Positions 5,805 through 6,761 of a stretch of 6,761 bases of DNA are shown piece by piece. Under the pieces are notes generated by a model. That model saw nothing but the letters and a program-made list of their open reading frames with translations, did not search any database and was not told where the DNA came from. Numbering within the stretch: the first letter of the stretch is position 1; each line of letters starts with the position of its first letter. The position numbers and the translations under genes were made by a program. The stretch covers positions 1 through 6,761 of the forward strand of contig JBOGZI010000059.1 of assembly GCA_050697275.1 (NCBI GenBank), given 5' to 3'. Source of the stretch: JBOGZI01 sp050697275 (GTDB lineage Bacteria > Actinomycetota > Thermoleophilia > Solirubrobacterales > 70-9).

Positions 5805-6196
5805 CACCCGACCTCGAGCTCTGCCTCGCTGATCTCCCCGTCGCGGATGTGGAAGCCCCGCAGCGGCTGCTCCCCATCGGCGAGCGAGACGATCAGATAG
5901 ACCGCGTCGGGGTAGGCCGCGAGGTTGACGTCGGTCTGCGACGGGTACGCCGGGCTCGCGGTGTGCGAGTGGTAGATCGCGGCGAGCTCCTCCCCGCGAT
6001 CCTCGATCTCGGTCATGATCCGGAACTGGTCCTGCGGGTCGAGGTTGTAGCGGAGGGGGCTGGCCTCGGCGTTCTTCGCCCGGTAGACCGTGCGGGCCTC
6101 ACCGACGACCCCACCGATCAACCCGCAGCACTCGTTCGGGGCCTCCTCGCGAGCGTGCTCGAGCATCTCCTCGTAGATGCGCTTCGAGATCCGCAC
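5804..6196 (-). CDS. Mec-like JAMM/MPN+ metallopeptidase
   Basis: A 130-residue protein containing a complete JAMM zinc site: Glu22 in PNECCGLIGG, then H76-S-H78, seven residues, Ser86 and Asp89 (HSHTASPAYPSQTD). Length and spacing closely match Mec of Mycobacterium, which removes cysteine from the C-terminus of the ubiquitin-like sulfur carrier CysO and so releases free cysteine; related bacterial JAMM proteins cut other ThiS/MoaD-like carriers or act in siderophore-type pathways. The protein is cytoplasmic. It starts with GTG at 6196: a TAG in the same frame 18 bases upstream excludes a longer protein and there is no alternative ATG near. No clear Shine-Dalgarno sequence is seen, and the start is 15 bases after the previous gene, so reinitiation is likely. 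CysO (carrier) and CysM are not in the window, so the sulfur-carrier substrate is inferred from the family. Confidence 0.9.
   Translation of the reverse strand: MRISKRIYEEMLEHAREEAPNECCGLIGGVVGEARTVYRAKNAEASPLRYNLDPQDQFRIMTEIEDRGEELAAIYHSHTASPAYPSQTDVNLAAYPDAVYLIVSLADGEQPLRGFHIRDGEISEAELEVG
5811..5815 (-). promoter_or_regulatory. Ribosome-binding site deciding the start of the zinc-ribbon/DUF2007 gene
   Basis: On the minus strand GAGGT is followed by six bases (CGGGTG) and then ATG at 5804. That spacing is good for the ATG and too short for the adjacent GTG at 5807. The site lies inside the last codons of the upstream peptidase gene, consistent with coupled translation. Confidence 0.6.
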
Positions 6197-6211
6197 GGCG
6201 GCGCAGGGTAG

Positions 6212-6761
6212 CTAGTAGAAGTGACCGCCCTCGGGCCGCGGCGGCTCGCGAAGGTCTCCCGCGTCGGCCCCGAGCAGGTCGGGGTCCTCGCGGCCGCGCT
6301 CCCAGAGGAGGTCGTCGAGCACCGGGGGCGAGATCCCGGCGCGTTCCGCGACCGCCTTGAACGCCGCGCGGGTCGCCGCGCGAACCTGCTCCACCTCGCC
6401 CTCCGGGACCAAACCGCTGCGCAGGGCGAGCCTCATCAGCACGTTGTCCGCGCAGACCTCCCAGCTCTCCGGATCGGCGACCTCGAGCCACCCGCGGCGC
6501 TGCCAGATCTTGCAGACCAGGAAGCTCTTCTTCTGCAAGGGGTCCTTGAACGCCCGGAAGCCGCCCAGGTGCTTGAGCAGCCCGTCATCCCCGCCGAGCC
6601 TGCCGCCCGCGGCCGCGATCAGGCGGGGCGCCTCCCCGCCGTACCGCTCGACCAGGCCGCGGGCCAGGTCGTCCCAGAGGGCCGCCCGACCCTCCGGGTC
6701 GCGGAGCGTGTCCTGGCCGGCCCGGAAGACCGCGCCGATCGCCGCCGGGTCCACCCCGAGC
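6212..6761 (-). CDS. AGOG-like helix-hairpin-helix DNA glycosylase, C-terminal part (partial)
   Basis: The frame is open from the right edge of the window to a TAG at 6214-6212, giving about 183 residues; a GTG at 6754 is probably internal. Counting from it, the segment LQKKSFLVCKI (73-83), CADNVLMRLALRSGL (101-115) and AERAGISPPVLDDLLWERGR (136-155) align, from memory, with the archaeal 8-oxoguanine glycosylase/lyase AGOG. Lys75 matches the catalytic lysine and Asp103 the catalytic aspartate of that family; D...R...R spacing (Asp103, Arg108, Arg112) also fits the HhH-GPD superfamily, as in endonuclease III. The likely role is base-excision repair of oxidised guanine, acting on DNA in the cytoplasm. 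AGOG proteins run to roughly 250 residues, so an N-terminal part is missing off the edge. No database search was possible, and a diverged protein of unknown function remains the alternative. Confidence 0.5.
   Translation of the reverse strand, partial: LGVDPAAIGAVFRAGQDTLRDPEGRAALWDDLARGLVERYGGEAPRLIAAAGGRLGGDDGLLKHLGGFRAFKDPLQKKSFLVCKIWQRRGWLEVADPESWEVCADNVLMRLALRSGLVPEGEVEQVRAATRAAFKAVAERAGISPPVLDDLLWERGREDPDLLGADAGDLREPPRPEGGHFY

Noticed and set aside
5849..6211. 120-residue plus-strand open frame opposite the Mec-like gene
   Set aside because: Antisense to an intact JAMM peptidase with all catalytic residues; no independent support.

Overview
The window is very GC-rich bacterial DNA with tightly packed genes, GTG as well as ATG starts, and single-base or 4-base stop/start overlaps. 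The mix of a Mec-type JAMM peptidase closely resembling the mycobacterial [CysO]-cysteine peptidase, a DUF1802 protein, a zinc-ribbon/DUF2007 protein and a promoter with a TAGACT -10 box suggests a high-GC actinobacterium. A deep lineage such as the Thermoleophilia (Solirubrobacterales) would fit, but that is an inference from style and gene content, not from a marker gene. No rRNA, tRNA, CRISPR array, transposase or phage gene was seen.

Left part, plus strand (1-2534): the last 54 codons of a hydantoinase A/5-oxoprolinase-type subunit (HyuA), a complete hydantoinase B subunit (HyuB) joined to it by an ATGA overlap, and nine bases later an alpha/beta hydrolase with an intact Ser-Asp-His triad. 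These three look like one catabolic operon: an ATP-dependent cyclic-amide (hydantoin or oxoproline type) hydrolase followed by an ester- or lactone-cleaving enzyme. The true substrate cannot be read from the sequence.

Middle, plus strand (2535-5399): a 181-base gap, of which about 110 bases drop to roughly 48% GC, carries a good sigma-70-type promoter and nearby inverted repeats. It drives a DUF1802 gene, followed by a DUF1152 gene (a glycine-loop protein family best known in archaea) and a gene that looks like a gluzincin metallopeptidase that has lost both zinc-binding histidines. The last two genes are only 28 bases apart.

Right part, minus strand (6761-5295): a three-gene operon read leftwards. 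It holds the 3'-part of a probable AGOG-like helix-hairpin-helix DNA glycosylase, a Mec-type JAMM metallopeptidase, and a small membrane-anchored zinc-ribbon/DUF2007 protein. The last two are joined by a TGATG overlap. This operon converges on the plus-strand genes and the two end genes overlap tail to tail by 105 bases.

No clearly new system is proven here. The observations most worth following are the pseudo-peptidase with an AERMY motif in place of HExxH, the AGOG-like glycosylase beside a Mec peptidase that lacks its usual CysO/CysM partners within view, and the compact regulatory island before the DUF1802 gene.
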